This document shows positions 14,103-22,490 of a DNA stretch of 44,798 bases, piece after piece (positions within the stretch are counted from its first letter, which is position 1; the number at the start of each line of letters is the position of its first letter). Below the pieces are notes generated by a model. The model searched no databases. It saw only the letters and a list, made by a program, of their open reading frames with translations, and had not been told where the DNA came from. The stretch covers positions 1 through 44,798 of the forward strand of contig CAJURZ010000020.1 in the NCBI GenBank assembly GCA_910588905.1, in the 5' to 3' direction. Origin of the DNA: an uncultured Eggerthellaceae bacterium (lineage in GTDB: Bacteria > Actinomycetota > Coriobacteriia > Coriobacteriales > Eggerthellaceae). Made by a program: the position numbers and the translations under genes.

Positions 14103-16458
14103 AATTCCAACCGCCTTTCTGGGTGACTTGCTCGGTGGGGAGGATTTCGCTGTTCTCGGGAGTGCACTTATAGAGCTTGCAGAGCAGCCCGTTATAGGGG
14201 GCTCCGTAGCCGCTCTTGCCCACATCGCATTGGGTGGTCAGGTTGTTGATATTGGAGTCGAAGACACCGTAGAGGCGCTCAGGATCATCCTCAGGGAACC
14301 ACCAGCCGTGTTCAGCCATGACGAATCTCGGGTTCAGGCCTGGGGTGATATTCACGCGCTGGCGACAACGGCCCCGGTGGTTCTCGATCCATACCCAGTC
14401 CCCTTCCACGAAACCTAGCTCTTCAGCTAGTTCGGGAGATATCTCCACCAAGGGATCAGGGTGGAACTCGCGCATGGTGGGCATATGACGATGCTCGGAG
14501 TGGAAGAATTCGTAGCTACGACGTCCGGTCATGAGGATAAGCGGATATTCTTCTGCCAGATCTGGCGTGGAGAGGGGGCTCTCATGGGGCTCCTCGAAAT
14601 AGGGGGCATTGGGCAAGCCATAGGCGCTCATCATGGCCGGAGCGAACTCAAAGCGACCGGTGACCGTATGGAAGCCTGGCTGGCCGTCATAGCGCACATC
14701 GCCACGCTCGTACTTCTTGTAATGCCACTCAGGCCAGGAGATGACCTTCTTGGTGAGCGCCTCGAAATCCATATCGGTATCAGACCTTGCCAAGATCTGA
14801 TTCATCCACTCGATGTCGGTGGACGGGATGGGGCTGTCGGGGTTCAGGCGGTTGCAGAGCTCTGCCACCAGCTCTTCGTCGGTCTTCGCCTCGTAGTAGC
14901 GCTCAGATGTCTTGCGAATGACGCGCAGCGGCCACCACCACGCGCGTAGGGAATTGCGCTCCGGTCCCATGGCTATAGGAAGGATGAGTTCGCAGAAAGC
15001 CATGGAGGACGGGGTCTTCACATAGTTGATGTCTATATTGAACTCGGAGTGCTCCATATAGGCGTCGTAGATACGCGGGGCTTCCGTAGCCATGTTCGTG
15101 ATGGGATTCGTGGAATATAGCACGAACATCTTGAGCGGGAATTCATCGCGGTCCACGTCATTGATCTTGCCATCGGACTCCATGCATTCGAGGGTCACAT
15201 CCTCTTGGGCCATGTTGCCCACATCTCCCTGGGAGTGCATGGGATAGAAGTTGTTGCCCAGGATGAGCTTGCGATGGTCTTCGGGCACGAACTGCCAGGC
15301 ATCTTCAGTGGAAAGGGCAAGGTGATAGGCGTGGTCGACCATGAGCAGGCTACCGCCCGGAACATCGATATTGCCCGTCATGCCTACGATACCCATGATG
15401 GTCTGGCCTGCAGGAGTTGCGTTGATCTGCTGATCTAGCTTCAGGCCCCACTGGAGCGCCATGGGCTTGGCATTCCCGATGAAGAGGGCTGCCTGACGGA
15501 TGAGGTCTGGATCAAGCCAGCAGATCTCACCAGCTTGCTCAGGAGACATAGTACGGCAGCCCTCGATGAAGTCTTCGTAGCCATAGCCCCACTCGTCGAT
15601 GAACTGCTTGTCCTGAAGGCCCTCAGCATCGATCACATTGGCAATGGCCATGGCAAGGGCGGCATCGGTGGCGGGGCGCAAGGGGAGCCAGTACTTGGCC
15701 TTCGCTGCCAACCAAGTCAGTCGTGGATCGATGACCACCAGCTCTGAGCCGCGCTTCATGCATTCCACTACCCAATGACCGAAGAAGCCATCAGCGTTGG
15801 ATACGATAGGGTTGTTACCCCAGATGAGGATGCATTCTGGCAGAACATAGTTGGGGTTATCGAAGCGATCTTCGAAACCTTGGGACATATCGGCGATGAT
15901 GAAGCAGCCAGCCATGAGCGCTTGGATAGACGCACGCGGCCCGTAGCAGGAGCTGCCTGATAGGAAGCCACCAGTGTCAGTGGGACTATTGAACCCGGCA
16001 TAACAGAGGGCCGTAGAGTGGATGAACGTGGTATTCCGGCCGGTTCCCTGCTGCACCACGATAGATTGTGGCCCGTAGGTCTCTTTGAAATAGCGAGCCT
16101 TCTCTTCGATCAGATCGAAGGCTTCCTCCCAGCTGATGCGCTCCCAGGTATCCTTGCCCCGATCCTCCCGGGCGCGTTTCAGGGGGTACTTCAAACGGTC
16201 TTCGGAATACATGCACTCGATAAGGTCTAGGCAGCGCATGCAAAGCGCACCCTTGTTGTAGCCGTTGTTCGGGTCACCCTCTACCTTCGCTAGCTTGCCA
16301 TCTTGGTCTACATAGACCAAGATGCCGCAGCCGTCATGGCAGCCCGGAGCCGTCCATTGGGTGGTGCGGTAGACGGTGTATTCGCCGTCTTGCCAGTGAT
16401 CTTCGTCGCTGCGATAGATCTCTGGATCATACGCGTTCCCTTCCAAATACTTCTTCAT
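14074..16458 (-). CDS. molybdopterin oxidoreductase 1, large subunit (DMSO-reductase superfamily)
   Basis: This 794-residue cytoplasmic enzyme carries Mo-bis-MGD. The N-terminus has a cysteine set for an FS0 [4Fe-4S] cluster in a 2+2 layout (GCHDGCG, Cys40/44; ALCMRC, Cys73/76). The probable Mo ligand is Cys171 in GSSCYGPR. Cofactor-binding segments follow (ILIWGNNPIVSNADGFFGHW; VIDPRLTWLAAKAKYWLPLRPATDAAL) and the C-terminal MGD domain begins near YPLILMTGRRSYEFFHSEHR. No TAT signal is present. The closest known clades are acetylene hydratase and the catechol dehydroxylases of Eggerthella and Gordonibacter (established for the families); a catechol-type dehydroxylase is inferred here. It is divergent from an MFS gene, with a 27-bp dyad between them. 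Confidence 0.92.
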   Translation of the reverse strand: MKKYLEGNAYDPEIYRSDEDHWQDGEYTVYRTTQWTAPGCHDGCGILVYVDQDGKLAKVEGDPNNGYNKGALCMRCLDLIECMYSEDRLKYPLKRAREDRGKDTWERISWEEAFDLIEEKARYFKETYGPQSIVVQQGTGRNTTFIHSTALCYAGFNSPTDTGGFLSGSSCYGPRASIQALMAGCFIIADMSQGFEDRFDNPNYVLPECILIWGNNPIVSNADGFFGHWVVECMKRGSELVVIDPRLTWLAAKAKYWLPLRPATDAALAMAIANVIDAEGLQDKQFIDEWGYGYEDFIEGCRTMSPEQAGEICWLDPDLIRQAALFIGNAKPMALQWGLKLDQQINATPAGQTIMGIVGMTGNIDVPGGSLLMVDHAYHLALSTEDAWQFVPEDHRKLILGNNFYPMHSQGDVGNMAQEDVTLECMESDGKINDVDRDEFPLKMFVLYSTNPITNMATEAPRIYDAYMEHSEFNIDINYVKTPSSMAFCELILPIAMGPERNSLRAWWWPLRVIRKTSERYYEAKTDEELVAELCNRLNPDSPIPSTDIEWMNQILARSDTDMDFEALTKKVISWPEWHYKKYERGDVRYDGQPGFHTVTGRFEFAPAMMSAYGLPNAPYFEEPHESPLSTPDLAEEYPLILMTGRRSYEFFHSEHRHMPTMREFHPDPLVEISPELAEELGFVEGDWVWIENHRGRCRQRVNITPGLNPRFVMAEHGWWFPEDDPERLYGVFDSNINNLTTQCDVGKSGYGAPYNGLLCKLYKCTPENSEILPTEQVTQKGGWNYERKHLDIK

Positions 16459-16573
16459 AGCTGGTCCATCCTCTCTCCTTTTCTTGATCCTGAGGTTCTT
16501 TCAATGGAGCGAATCCGATGCTAGCAAGGGGTCTAAAACATGTCTCTTATCGGGGAGTTTGCAAATTCGGGAT

Positions 16574-16600
16574 TCACTTCATACCACCGGTATGAAGTGA
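16574..16600. promoter_or_regulatory. 27-bp perfect dyad, candidate regulator operator
   Basis: TCACTTCATACC (16574-16585) and GGTATGAAGTGA (16589-16600) are perfect 12-bp inverted arms around ACC. The site lies about midway in the 246-base divergent gap between Mo-enzyme 1 (start 16458) and MFS 1 (start 16705), where one bound dimer could control both. The core ATACC-N3-GGTAT recurs at 33318-33330. A LuxR-type regulator is the likely partner (inference). Confidence 0.7.
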
Positions 16601-16704
16601 TAAGAAGGCGTGAAAAACATACTCGCAGCCAATGGTGGATTCACGTGAGCTCTGCAAAAGTCAGAGATGTTGTACCAGCGACGAAAGAACACGGGGGAGG
16701 GGCT

Positions 16705-17928
16705 ATGGGCTACGCGCTTAAGCATGATGATTCTCAGTGGGGTACTGGTCGCAGGTCTAAGGTAGGGGCGAAGTTGGCCCTGCTCTTCTCTGGCGATGAC
16801 GGTATGGTGCAGACCGCGCTCATCTCGCCCATCATGGCAAGCTTGGTCTTGGCATTCCCTGATGCATCGGAGCTCATGATCGATCAGGCCATGTCCATAA
16901 CGGCTCTCACCATGATCCCCGCCATGCTATTCACCAGCTTCCTGGCGAAGTACTTCGACAAGAAGCATTTGATCATGATCGGTACGGTCATCTTCATGTT
17001 GGCAGGCCTTTCGGCTATGTTCGCACCTACGATAGAGATAATCGTCTTGACGCGGGCCATCTTGGGGTTGGGGGCAGGAACCGCTTTCCCCCTGGTGCCT
17101 TCATCCATTGCCTATCTATTCAAAGAGCATGAGAAGAACCAGATGCTGGGCTGGATGAACGCGTGTGGTGCGTTCCTCTCATTCACGCTCAGTCTCGCAG
17201 CTGGTTGGGTGGCTATGCTGGACTGGAGGAGCGTGTTCCTCTTCTATCTCATCTTCGTGCCCATCCTCCTTCTGCAATGGTTGTTCCTGCCGAACTTCAA
17301 GCCCGAGCTCAAAGAGGCGAAGGAAGCGCAGATCGTTCGGGAACCAGTGAATGGGAAGATGTGGTTCGTGTGTCTCTGCATGCTCTGCTTCATGATCTTG
17401 TCCATGGTGCTCACCTTCAAGCTTTCCATTTTCCTGGAACTAGGCGGTATTGGCACTCCGGCAGATAGTGGCCTAGGCATATCCACCATGACCTGCTTCT
17501 CATTCCTCATTTCGCTCGTCTTCGTACACTTCCTGGAAAAGCTCAAGCGGTTCACGCCAGCGGTTTCGCTCTGCTTTTCGGGGTTGGCTTTCCTGCTCAT
17601 TGCCCTGGCTCAAGACCTCACCCTGATCTATATAGGCATGGCTTTTCAGGGTCTGGCCATGGGTACGATGAATCCCTTCTTCATGTCCATCATGTCAAAA
17701 GTGGCACCTGATTCCCGTAAGACCTTGGGAATGACCATGATGTGCATCTTCCAGCTGGGTGGCCAGATCATCACTCCGTACTACATGATCGGAGTTGCGG
17801 CCCTCGGCTTCGCTACAGAACGGGCTCTATTCGGCTTCACGGCAGCGATCTTCTTCATTGTCGCCATCGTCGTTGCTGTGTTCGCTGTTGTGTTGGTGGG
17901 AAGAGAGAGGAGGTCGAAGGGCGCTTAG
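16705..17928 (+). CDS. MFS transporter 1
   Basis: This 407-residue permease has about 12 membrane helices. It shows the loop FLAKYFDKKHLIMIGTVIF, which corresponds to the MFS loop 2-3 signature, and TRAILGLGAGTAFPLVPSSI in helix 4-5. The ATG at 16705 with GGGGGAGGGG just upstream is preferred. An upstream in-frame extension would add 55 residues running through the operator dyad. It is related to MFS 4 (31970-33166). The gene order (Mo-enzyme divergent, second MFS downstream) suggests uptake of the aromatic substrate or export of the product. The substrate is unknown. Confidence 0.88.
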   Translation: MGYALKHDDSQWGTGRRSKVGAKLALLFSGDDGMVQTALISPIMASLVLAFPDASELMIDQAMSITALTMIPAMLFTSFLAKYFDKKHLIMIGTVIFMLAGLSAMFAPTIEIIVLTRAILGLGAGTAFPLVPSSIAYLFKEHEKNQMLGWMNACGAFLSFTLSLAAGWVAMLDWRSVFLFYLIFVPILLLQWLFLPNFKPELKEAKEAQIVREPVNGKMWFVCLCMLCFMILSMVLTFKLSIFLELGGIGTPADSGLGISTMTCFSFLISLVFVHFLEKLKRFTPAVSLCFSGLAFLLIALAQDLTLIYIGMAFQGLAMGTMNPFFMSIMSKVAPDSRKTLGMTMMCIFQLGGQIITPYYMIGVAALGFATERALFGFTAAIFFIVAIVVAVFAVVLVGRERRSKGA

Positions 17929-17995
17929 GGCGCTGGGGTGAGCGACGACCCCCTATCACATCCAAGAGAATTCGATCGAGAGTACGGAGGAACTA

Positions 17996-19252
17996 ATGGC
18001 TTCAATCGCTAAAGCGCTGAACATCCGGGAGGCTTGGGGTGTATATGCGTTGTACATCATGGTCGCCGGTGCTGGCGCTGTCACACCCGCTCTGGCCGCC
18101 TTTGGATCGGCCTTTCCTGACGCCGACCCGGTTACGATCAGCCTCATTCAGAGCCTTCCATCTCTGACTACCATTCTTGGTACGCTGCTTGTAGGTGCGG
18201 TCGCTGGCAAGAAGATATCCTTTAAGGTGACAGGTATCGTAGCTTTGATCATCTATCTGATCTTCGGTTGTCTGCCGGCTCTGTGGAACGACTCTCTGAC
18301 ATCCATTCTTATTGCTCGTGCTTGTGTTGGCTTCGGTATGGGCATGGTGTCTCCATTGGGAGCGGCGGTGTTCCTCAGGCTTGTCAATGATAAGGAAGAG
18401 CGTTCTAAGTATTTGGGTCGTGGTGGCGCTATGCAGCAGATCGGCTGTGTCGTTCTCACTCTGCTAGGCGGTTTCCTCTGCGGCATTGATTGGCGACTCA
18501 CCTTCTGGGCGTATGCTCTGGCAGCAGTGGCTTTGGCTATCTTCGTCATCTGCTTCAAAGAGCCCCCGTCATTGGAGAGCGAAGCCAAGGAAAGTGGCGA
18601 ATCTCAGAAGGCCCACATCCCGGGTACCGCTTGGTTCTTCATCATCCTCTTCCTGCTAGCTCAGTTGGTTTGCAGCCCAACCATGATGAACTTCGCCATC
18701 CTCATGTCCACCAAGATCCCTGGAGAGGATCCTATGACCGTAGCAGGCATTGCGGGTACGCTGTTGTCGCTCTTCGTACTGGCTGGTGCCGTGTCTTCCG
18801 TCATCATGGACAAATTGGTAGGCGTCTTCGGCAGATTCACCGGTGCGGTGGCTCTGGTCATCACGCTCATCGGGAACATCATCATCGCAAGCGCTACCTC
18901 CGTGGCCATGTTCACCATCGGCATCTTCGTATTCGGATTTGGCTGGTGCCTTGTCATCCCGGTCATCAACCTAGAATGCGGCAACGTGACGAACAAGGCT
19001 GGTCTCGCGATGGTGGCATCATTGGTCATGGTCGCCATGAACCTGGGCAACTTCCTTGCCTCATATTATATGGGTGGCGTCTTCAGTATCGTGGGGAACG
19101 ACCCCACCCTGTGCTTGATCGTGGATTCCGTAGGCTTCGGCATCTTGGCCATCATCTGGGCTGTGTTCAACATGCGGAACAAGGCTTGGAGCAAGGATGA
19201 GCATCCTCGCGTGGATACCTCTTCTGAGCCTCAGGCAGATTCCACTCTCTAA
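17996..19252 (+). CDS. MFS transporter 2
   Basis: This 418-residue protein has 12 predicted helices. Characteristic segments are GAVTPALAAFGSAFP in helix 1, SLPSLTTILGTLLVGAVAGK in loop 2-3 and ARACVGFGMGMVSPLGAAVF in helix 4-5. It is clearly paralogous to MFS 3 (30590-31855), sharing the LPSL-GT-LVFG/GAVA and PALWNDS/PAFWNDS segments. GGAGG lies five bases before the ATG. It is 67 bases downstream of MFS 1 and 52 bases upstream of Mo-enzyme 2, so it is probably co-transcribed with that enzyme and moves its substrate or product (inference). Confidence 0.9.
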   Translation: MASIAKALNIREAWGVYALYIMVAGAGAVTPALAAFGSAFPDADPVTISLIQSLPSLTTILGTLLVGAVAGKKISFKVTGIVALIIYLIFGCLPALWNDSLTSILIARACVGFGMGMVSPLGAAVFLRLVNDKEERSKYLGRGGAMQQIGCVVLTLLGGFLCGIDWRLTFWAYALAAVALAIFVICFKEPPSLESEAKESGESQKAHIPGTAWFFIILFLLAQLVCSPTMMNFAILMSTKIPGEDPMTVAGIAGTLLSLFVLAGAVSSVIMDKLVGVFGRFTGAVALVITLIGNIIIASATSVAMFTIGIFVFGFGWCLVIPVINLECGNVTNKAGLAMVASLVMVAMNLGNFLASYYMGGVFSIVGNDPTLCLIVDSVGFGILAIIWAVFNMRNKAWSKDEHPRVDTSSEPQADSTL

Positions 19253-19304
19253 GGACATCCTCTCAGGAAGATCAGCAAGCATCTACAGAAGAAAGGAAGA
19301 TACG

Positions 19305-21608
19305 TTGGCATTCGGAACATTCACTACGCCGGTGCAGTGGCAGGAGGGCGAATATACCGTCACACGCACCAATTCTTGGTCACCGCCGGGAGACCATCCT
19401 ACCGGAGCTGGCATGAAGCTCTATGTCAAGGATGGTATCTTGGAGAAGGTGGAAGGCGATCCTGAGCAATCCATCACCAAAGGCGCTATGCCCATCCGCA
19501 TGTTGTCGCTGCCAGAGTACGTCTACAGTCCCTATCGCATCCTACATCCCATGAAGCGCGATCCGGAGAAGCGCGGGGATGATTCCGCCTGGGAGCAGTG
19601 CAGCTGGGACGAGGCCTATGACCTCATCTGTGACAACGTGCGTCGTATCACGGATGAATATGGCAGCAATGCCATCGTCACCTTCGTGGGCACCGGGCGC
19701 GAGGCGGGCAATTGGGGTCCCACCATGTCTTGTCGCGTATTCAACAGCCCGAACATCTGCTATATGCAGACGGGCTGGTCCTGCTATGGGCCTCGTATGG
19801 CGTGCACATCCTATGTGCTGGGCGCTCCCTATCCGGAGCTGGATTATGCTTCTCAATTCCCGAACAGCTACGACGACCCTCGCTGGGGGCGCCCTGAGGT
19901 CATCATGGTCTGGGGCAAGGAACCCCTGAAGAGCAATCCGGACGGGTTCTGGGGGCATTCTATCGTGGATATGTACGCCATGGGCACGAAGTTCATCGTA
20001 GTGGATCCGCGCCTCACGTGGGAGGCAGCTCGTGCTGAGATCTGGCTTCAGGTGCGTCCTGGCACCGATGCAGCACTCGGTATGGCCATGTGCAACATCA
20101 TCATCTCAGAGGACCTCTATGACCACGATTTCGTGGATAAGTGGACCTTCGGCTTTGATGAGTTCGCTGATCGTGTGAAGAACATGAGCCCAGAAGAGGC
20201 AGCCGATATCTGCGAAGTTCCGGCAGAGAAGATCTATGCAGCTGCGCGTCTCTTCGCCACGGCGAAGCCCGCCGCTCTTCAATGGGGCCTGGCGGTAGAC
20301 CAGAAGCCCAATGGCATCCAAATGGGATTCTGCTGCCTCGCCATGATGGCTATCACGGGTAACTTGGATGTGCCTGGCGGCATGATCATGGGTGCTATAG
20401 ACATCGGTGGCTTGGGCTCAGGCTATACCGACCTGGATCCCCAGTCCAAGATCAACGAGCAAGTGGGAGTGGACGAGTATCCTGCCATGGTCCGCACCCA
20501 GCAGTTCACTCACCCTGATGTGACGTTCGATGAGCTGGAGAAGGAGGACTCCCTTTTCAAGATGGGTTTCTTCACCTCTGCCAATGCGCTTGCGAACCCT
20601 TGCAATCTGCCGAAGCGGTATGAGGATGCCATCAAACGGCTTCAGTTCAATGTGGTCATGGATATCGTCATGACGCCCACAGCTGAAGCCCTGGCTGACG
20701 TGTTCTTGCCCGTGAATACCTATGCGGAACGCGATATGTACGTGGCTACTCATTACGGTGCCTGTGGTACCTGGATTGGCGCCATCAAGAAGGCCATTAC
20801 GGTAGGAGAGTCGAAGTCTGACATCACCATCATGCGTGAGTTGGGTACGCGGCTGCGCCCAGAGCTCTGGGAGATGTACACCACAGACATCGAGTACATC
20901 GATGATCAGAAGCTCTGCACGCTGAAGACGCCGGAGGGCAAGCCTCTTACCATGCAGGATCTCTTCGATCATGGTTGCTACCACGTTGATTACGAATACA
21001 AGAAGTATGAGACCGGCAAGCTGCGTCCCGATGGTCAGCCCGGATTCATGACCCCTACGGGCCGTGTTGAGCTCTATTCCACCATGCTGGAGACCTGGGG
21101 CGATGACCCGCTGCCCTACTATGAGGAGCCCCCTGCATCTCCCATCTCCACACCGGAGTATGCCGAAGAGTATCCCATGGTGCTCTCCACCGGCGCTCGC
21201 ACGTGGTCTTATTTCCATTCTGAGCAGCGCCATGTGCCGCTTCTGCGTGAAGTTGAACCGTGGCCCCTGGTAGACATCAATCCCGAAGATGCTGAGCGCT
21301 TCGGTCTCATTGATGGGGATTGGGTATGGCTTGAGAACCCCAACGGGAAATGCCGCATGAAGCTCTCGGTTGAGCCGGGTCAGAAGCAGGGTGCACTCGC
21401 ATCGCAGCATGGCTGGTGGTATCCAGAGCGGGAGGCATCCTCTCCACGCCTCTTCGATGTCTACGACGTGAATGTCAACAACCTGGTGCCCTATAAGACC
21501 ATCGGCAAGCTGGGTTGGGGTGCTCCCATGAAGTGCCTTATGTGCAAGATCTACAAGGCTGACGCTCCGGAAGACGAGAGCAAGATCGAGGAGGTCCTCA
21601 ATGCCTAA
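19305..21608 (+). CDS. molybdopterin oxidoreductase 2, large subunit without FS0 cluster cysteines
   Basis: This 767-residue cytoplasmic Mo-bis-MGD enzyme is related to Mo-enzymes 1 and 3. The Mo-ligand region is intact (GWSCYGPR, Cys160), as are MVWGKEPLKSNPDGFWGHS and VVDPRLTWEAARAEIWLQVR and the C-terminal MGD domain. The N-terminal cluster site is erased: its paralogues' GCHxGCG reads GDHPTGAG, and LCMRC/LCIRC reads MPIRM, so none of the four cysteines remains. Loss of FS0 is known in the pyrogallol transhydroxylase large subunit and in DmsA/TorA-like enzymes. The start is TTG at 19305, with AAAGGAAG upstream. An upstream ATG would lie inside the MFS 2 gene. Its ferredoxin partner gene overlaps its end by 8 bases. 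Confidence 0.9.
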   Translation: MAFGTFTTPVQWQEGEYTVTRTNSWSPPGDHPTGAGMKLYVKDGILEKVEGDPEQSITKGAMPIRMLSLPEYVYSPYRILHPMKRDPEKRGDDSAWEQCSWDEAYDLICDNVRRITDEYGSNAIVTFVGTGREAGNWGPTMSCRVFNSPNICYMQTGWSCYGPRMACTSYVLGAPYPELDYASQFPNSYDDPRWGRPEVIMVWGKEPLKSNPDGFWGHSIVDMYAMGTKFIVVDPRLTWEAARAEIWLQVRPGTDAALGMAMCNIIISEDLYDHDFVDKWTFGFDEFADRVKNMSPEEAADICEVPAEKIYAAARLFATAKPAALQWGLAVDQKPNGIQMGFCCLAMMAITGNLDVPGGMIMGAIDIGGLGSGYTDLDPQSKINEQVGVDEYPAMVRTQQFTHPDVTFDELEKEDSLFKMGFFTSANALANPCNLPKRYEDAIKRLQFNVVMDIVMTPTAEALADVFLPVNTYAERDMYVATHYGACGTWIGAIKKAITVGESKSDITIMRELGTRLRPELWEMYTTDIEYIDDQKLCTLKTPEGKPLTMQDLFDHGCYHVDYEYKKYETGKLRPDGQPGFMTPTGRVELYSTMLETWGDDPLPYYEEPPASPISTPEYAEEYPMVLSTGARTWSYFHSEQRHVPLLREVEPWPLVDINPEDAERFGLIDGDWVWLENPNGKCRMKLSVEPGQKQGALASQHGWWYPEREASSPRLFDVYDVNVNNLVPYKTIGKLGWGAPMKCLMCKIYKADAPEDESKIEEVLNA

Positions 21609-21942
21609 GAATGGACTCATGATCGACTACTTGCTCTGTACCGGATGTCATAGCTGCGAGGTCTCCTGCAAGCTGGAGCATGGTCTGCCCACAGGCGTTT
21701 TCGGTATCAAATTGGCTGAGGATAAGCCGTGGGCACTGGATGAGGATACCTGGGAGTACAAGTGGATCCCGGTTCCTACTCAACTATGCGATCTTTGCGT
21801 GGAGCGCACGGAGGCGGGCAAGCAGCCGGCCTGCGTTCTGCACTGCTGTTCTCACTGCATGCATTATGGGCCTGTGGATGAGCTGGCTGCCAAGATGGAC
21901 GAGATCGATCGCCCCTGCACGTTATTCACCATCAAGAGATAG
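21601..21942 (+). CDS. 4Fe-4S ferredoxin subunit of Mo-enzyme 2
   Basis: This 113-residue protein has CxxCxxCxxxC (LCTGCHSCEVSCKLEH; Cys13, 16, 19, 23) and a second set LCDLCVERTEAGKQPACVLHCC, giving two [4Fe-4S] clusters. The ATG overlaps the last codons of the large subunit, with GAGGAGG upstream, so translation is coupled. It is homologous to the subunits at 13731 and 24807. Extra cysteines follow the second set (HCCSHCMHYG), unlike its paralogues. Its retention beside a large subunit that has lost its own cluster is notable: electrons would have to jump directly from this subunit to the Mo centre, or the clusters serve structure only. Confidence 0.9.
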   Translation: MPKNGLMIDYLLCTGCHSCEVSCKLEHGLPTGVFGIKLAEDKPWALDEDTWEYKWIPVPTQLCDLCVERTEAGKQPACVLHCCSHCMHYGPVDELAAKMDEIDRPCTLFTIKR

Positions 21943-21950
21943 GCACGATC

Positions 21951-22160
21951 ATGACGAAAGACGAATTCCTCGCACTCTCCGACGAAGAGCAGATGGCCTG
22001 GCTTGAGGAGCAAACGGCTGCTGGTCGTGAGGTGACGGATATCGTGAACGAGCTTGGATGCACGCGAGCCGATCTCCAGGGCTATGGGTATACCTATGCG
22101 CTGGGAAAGTGGTTCTTCATGTCCATGGCTGATCGCGCGTCAGTAGTGGCTCAGAATTGA
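21951..22160 (+). CDS. small conserved-looking protein after Mo-enzyme 2, 69 residues
   Basis: An ATG nine bases after the ferredoxin stop opens a 69-codon frame. The sequence begins MTKDEFLALSDEEQMAWLEE and continues with REVTDIVNELGCTRADLQGYG, which has a helix-turn-helix-like spacing. No family is recognised. It is acidic and soluble. Being last in the Mo-enzyme 2 operon, before a strong hairpin, suggests an accessory or regulatory role for that enzyme (inference). The ribosome site is weak, so translation may depend on the upstream gene. Confidence 0.65.
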   Translation: MTKDEFLALSDEEQMAWLEEQTAAGREVTDIVNELGCTRADLQGYGYTYALGKWFFMSMADRASVVAQN

Positions 22161-22169
22161 TCCAACGCA

Positions 22170-22204
22170 TCCCGGTGAACCGACTCACTGCCGGTTCACC
22201 GGGA
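22170..22204 (+). terminator. terminator-like hairpin after the Mo-enzyme 2 operon
   Basis: CCCGGTGAACCG (22171-22182) and CGGTTCACCGGG (22192-22203) form a perfect 12-bp stem, extended by one T-A pair, ten bases after the last stop. No T-run follows, so it may be a rho-assisted end or an mRNA-stabilising stem. Confidence 0.6.
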
Positions 22205-22218
22205 GAGTCTGAGATCTG

Positions 22219-22255
22219 TCCCTACGAGAGTGATATCGCAGGGCTTTCGTAGGGA
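22219..22255 (+). promoter_or_regulatory. inverted repeat in the leader region of Mo-enzyme 3
   Basis: TCCCTACGA (22219-22227) and TCGTAGGGA (22247-22255) are perfect 9-bp arms around a 19-base centre containing GATATC. The 330-base gap 22161-22490 also holds a GGCATG/CATGCC dyad (22297-22314), a CCGCC/GGCGG hairpin near 22425-22440 and the stem at 22443-22482. It has no protein gene. It could be an operator region or a structured leader. Confidence 0.45.
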
Positions 22256-22442
22256 TCGATCGAGGATCGACCCAAGGTGACGGCCGAAGGATGCCAGGCA
22301 TGGGAGTGCATGCCGATCGTGACATCGGGTTGATTGCGATCCACCCTTACGGGCAACCCGTCGCTTTGAGGCCTTCGAAGGGGAGGGGGAAGACATGCAT
22401 GGGGGTGTATTGATGTTGGCCCCGCCTGCTCGGGCGGATGCG

Positions 22443-22482
22443 CCTTTCCTTGGATAAGAGAGGAGGTATATCCGAGGAAAGG
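22443..22482 (+). promoter_or_regulatory. hairpin that covers the ribosome site of Mo-enzyme 3
   Basis: CCTTTCCTTGGATA (22443-22456) pairs with TATCCGAGGAAAGG (22469-22482) over 14 pairs with one G-T, leaving a 12-base purine loop that contains AGGAGG. The right arm includes most of the AAAGGAG Shine-Dalgarno (22478-22484) of the gene starting at 22491. Folding would hide the ribosome site. Confidence 0.55.
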
Positions 22483-22490
22483 AGATGCTC

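Noticed and set aside
20418..21620. A 400-codon open frame on the minus strand
   Set aside because: It is antisense to Mo-enzyme 2, whose plus-strand frame has clear family motifs.
22161..22490. Known molybdenum-cofactor riboswitch upstream of Mo-enzyme 3
   Set aside because: Several hairpins are present, but the conserved core of the Moco RNA motif could not be recognised by eye. The region is only reported as structured.
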